Shown here in pieces: positions 62,634-64,000 of a stretch of 64,000 bases of DNA (within the stretch, counting starts at the first letter, position 1; each line of letters begins with the position of its first letter). The DNA comes from Schaalia sp. Marseille-Q2122 (GTDB lineage Bacteria > Actinomycetota > Actinomycetes > Actinomycetales > Actinomycetaceae). The DNA lies in contig NZ_CAHJXR010000003.1 in the NCBI RefSeq assembly GCF_903645355.1, positions 62,001 to 126,000 on the forward strand, read 5' to 3'. A model generated the notes under the pieces. The model was given only the letters and a program-made list of their open reading frames with translations, made no database searches and was not told where the DNA came from. The translations under genes were made by a program, and so were the position numbers.

Positions 62634-63934
62634 TGACCACCTACTCTGCACCTTCCACCCTCACCCCCATCCTCACCAAGGGCTGGGGCGAGGACCGCTC
62701 CTGGACCCTGGAGTCCTACCTGGCACGCGGCGGCTACGAGGGCCTGAAGAAGGCCAACACCATGGAACCCGCTGACATTGTTGAGGCCGTCAAGGCTTCG
62801 GGTCTGCGCGGCCGTGGTGGCGCTGGCTTCCCCACCGGCCTGAAGTGGTCCTTCCTGCCTCCCGACGACGGCATGCCGCGTTACCTCGTGGTTAACGCGG
62901 ACGAGTCCGAGCCGGGCACCTGCAAGGACATTCCCACGATCATGGCTAACCCCCACATCCTCGTGGAGGGCATGGCGATCACCTCGCGCGCCATTAACTG
63001 CACCCACGCTTTCGTGTACCTGCGTGGCGAGGTCGTGCACGTCTACCGCCGCCTGATGAACGCCATCGAGGAAGCGACGGCCGCTGGCCTGCTCGGCGAC
63101 CTGAAGATCACCGCCCACGCGGGTGCTGGCGCCTACATCTGCGGTGAGGAAACCGCGCTGCTGGATTCCCTGGAAGGCTACCGCGGTCACCCCCGCCTCA
63201 AGCCTCCCTTCCCGGCGGTGGCTGGCCTGTACGCCCGACCCACCGTGATTAATAACGTCGAGTCGGTCTCTCAGGTTCCCGGTATTTTCGCCAACTCCGT
63301 GGACTGGTACACGGCCATGGGCACCGAAAAGTCCCGCGGCCACGGTATCTTCTCCGTCTCTGGCCACGTGAAGAACCCCGGCCAGTTCGAGGCTCCCTTC
63401 GGCATCACCATGCGTGAACTCATTGACATGGCTGGCGGCATCCGCGAGGGCCACACCCTGAAGTTCTGGACTCCGGGTGGCTCTTCCACGCCGCTGCTCA
63501 CCGAGGAAGACCTTGACGTGCCCCTCGATTACGAGGCCGTCGGCGCTGCAGGCTCCATGCTGGCAACCCGCGCCCTGCAGGTTTTCGATGACACGACCTC
63601 CGTGGTGCGCGTCATCACCCGCTGGATTGAGTTCTACCAGCATGAGTCTTGCGGTAAGTGCACGCCCTGTCGTGAAGGCACCTACTGGCTCAAGCAGATC
63701 ATGCTCCGCTTGGAGGCCGGTCGCGGCCTGCCTGGCGACGTCGACCTGCTTGACGAGATCGCCCACAATATCTTCGGCCGCAGCTTCTGTGCCCTCGGTG
63801 ACGCGGCGGCAACGCCGGTGATGAGCGGCATTAAGAAGTTCCGTGAGGAATTCGAGGCCGGACTGACCACGCCCGCCCGGGAACTCTTCCCGTACGAGCG
63901 CTCCGCTGTTTTCGCACGAGGAGGAGCACGATGA
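62633..63934 (+). CDS. nuoF: NADH-quinone oxidoreductase subunit F
   Basis: 433 residues. NADH-binding GLRGRGGAGFPTGLKW, FMN site NADESEPGTCKDI and AYICGEETALLDSLEG, and the N3 cluster motif ESCGKCTPCREGTYW with a later Cys in SFCALGDAA. NADH is oxidised here. The stop overlaps the nuoG start (ATGA). Confidence 0.97.
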   Translation: MTTYSAPSTLTPILTKGWGEDRSWTLESYLARGGYEGLKKANTMEPADIVEAVKASGLRGRGGAGFPTGLKWSFLPPDDGMPRYLVVNADESEPGTCKDIPTIMANPHILVEGMAITSRAINCTHAFVYLRGEVVHVYRRLMNAIEEATAAGLLGDLKITAHAGAGAYICGEETALLDSLEGYRGHPRLKPPFPAVAGLYARPTVINNVESVSQVPGIFANSVDWYTAMGTEKSRGHGIFSVSGHVKNPGQFEAPFGITMRELIDMAGGIREGHTLKFWTPGGSSTPLLTEEDLDVPLDYEAVGAAGSMLATRALQVFDDTTSVVRVITRWIEFYQHESCGKCTPCREGTYWLKQIMLRLEAGRGLPGDVDLLDEIAHNIFGRSFCALGDAAATPVMSGIKKFREEFEAGLTTPARELFPYERSAVFARGGAR

Positions 63935-64000
63935 CTGAGCCCACCACCATGGTGGACGTCACCATTGATGACGTGCAGCTAAGCGTCCCCGCTGGCACGC
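63931..64000 (+). CDS. nuoG: NADH-quinone oxidoreductase subunit G (only the start)
   Basis: The ATG at 63931 follows GAGGAGGAGCACG and overlaps the nuoF stop. The 23 visible residues (MTEPTTMVDVTIDDVQLSV...) are the beginning of the ferredoxin-like domain expected in NuoG. The rest is beyond the window. Assignment rests mainly on position in the operon. Confidence 0.85.
   Translation, partial: MTEPTTMVDVTIDDVQLSVPAGT

Overview
The window is high-GC DNA from an actinobacterium, most likely a member of the Actinomycetaceae (Actinomyces/Schaalia type). Grounds: strong G/C third-position bias, an actinobacterial ClpC with a ClgR-like box, an LAATG-type sortase signal, a DUF6318-like lipoprotein, menaquinone biosynthesis genes, a 14-subunit-type nuo operon start and a TNT-type toxin of the kind exported by type VII (ESX) systems. 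The genus is an inference. No rRNA, tRNA, CRISPR array or complete insertion sequence was seen.

Layout. 1-12.7 kb: the end of a wall-anchored 5'-nucleotidase-like enzyme, a polytopic membrane protein with a divergent TetR regulator, an ABC exporter/XRE operon behind two copies of a palindromic operator, clpC, and three genes resembling Bacillus ydjG/ydjH/ydjI (zinc ribbon, TPM, SPFH). 12.9-24 kb: pyruvate phosphate dikinase (with a frameshift at its very end), an O-acetylhomoserine sulfhydrylase, two exported proteins, the feoA-feoB-feoC-like iron operon, and three non-coding stretches filled with short repeats. 24-44 kb: a GNAT, an HtrA protease, menD and menC with an HD hydrolase, a GH42 beta-galactosidase, a decayed IS256-type transposase beside an AT-rich orphan gene, menB, a two-module FAD/Fe-S dehydrogenase, menF, a GntR-ABC operon, and menG. 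The men genes fit functionally with the nuo operon that starts at 58.9 kb (nuoA to nuoG, cut by the right edge), because menaquinone is the expected electron acceptor of that complex.

The most unusual region is 44.6-58.2 kb, read entirely on the minus strand. Three small ESX-substrate-like proteins precede a 1227-residue polymorphic toxin with an N-terminal WXG-type segment, a long acidic linker carrying 141-residue repeats, and a C-terminal TNT-type NAD+-glycohydrolase domain that keeps the Arg, Tyr and Gln expected in the active site. Overlapping its stop by 4 bases is the first of seven tandem paralogous genes of 371 codons. Each paralogue is an internal duplication of an immunity-like domain, with a near-constant first half and a variable second half. 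One copy is frameshifted in a poly-C run, and a block of about 1.25 kb that crosses gene borders occurs twice, apparently identical. The array ends with a stand-alone TNT module fused by a 4-base overlap to a single-domain relative of the immunity family. This looks like a toxin locus whose immunity genes are being amplified and recombined.

Limits: all homology statements come from reading motifs by eye. No database search, alignment score or structure prediction was run.
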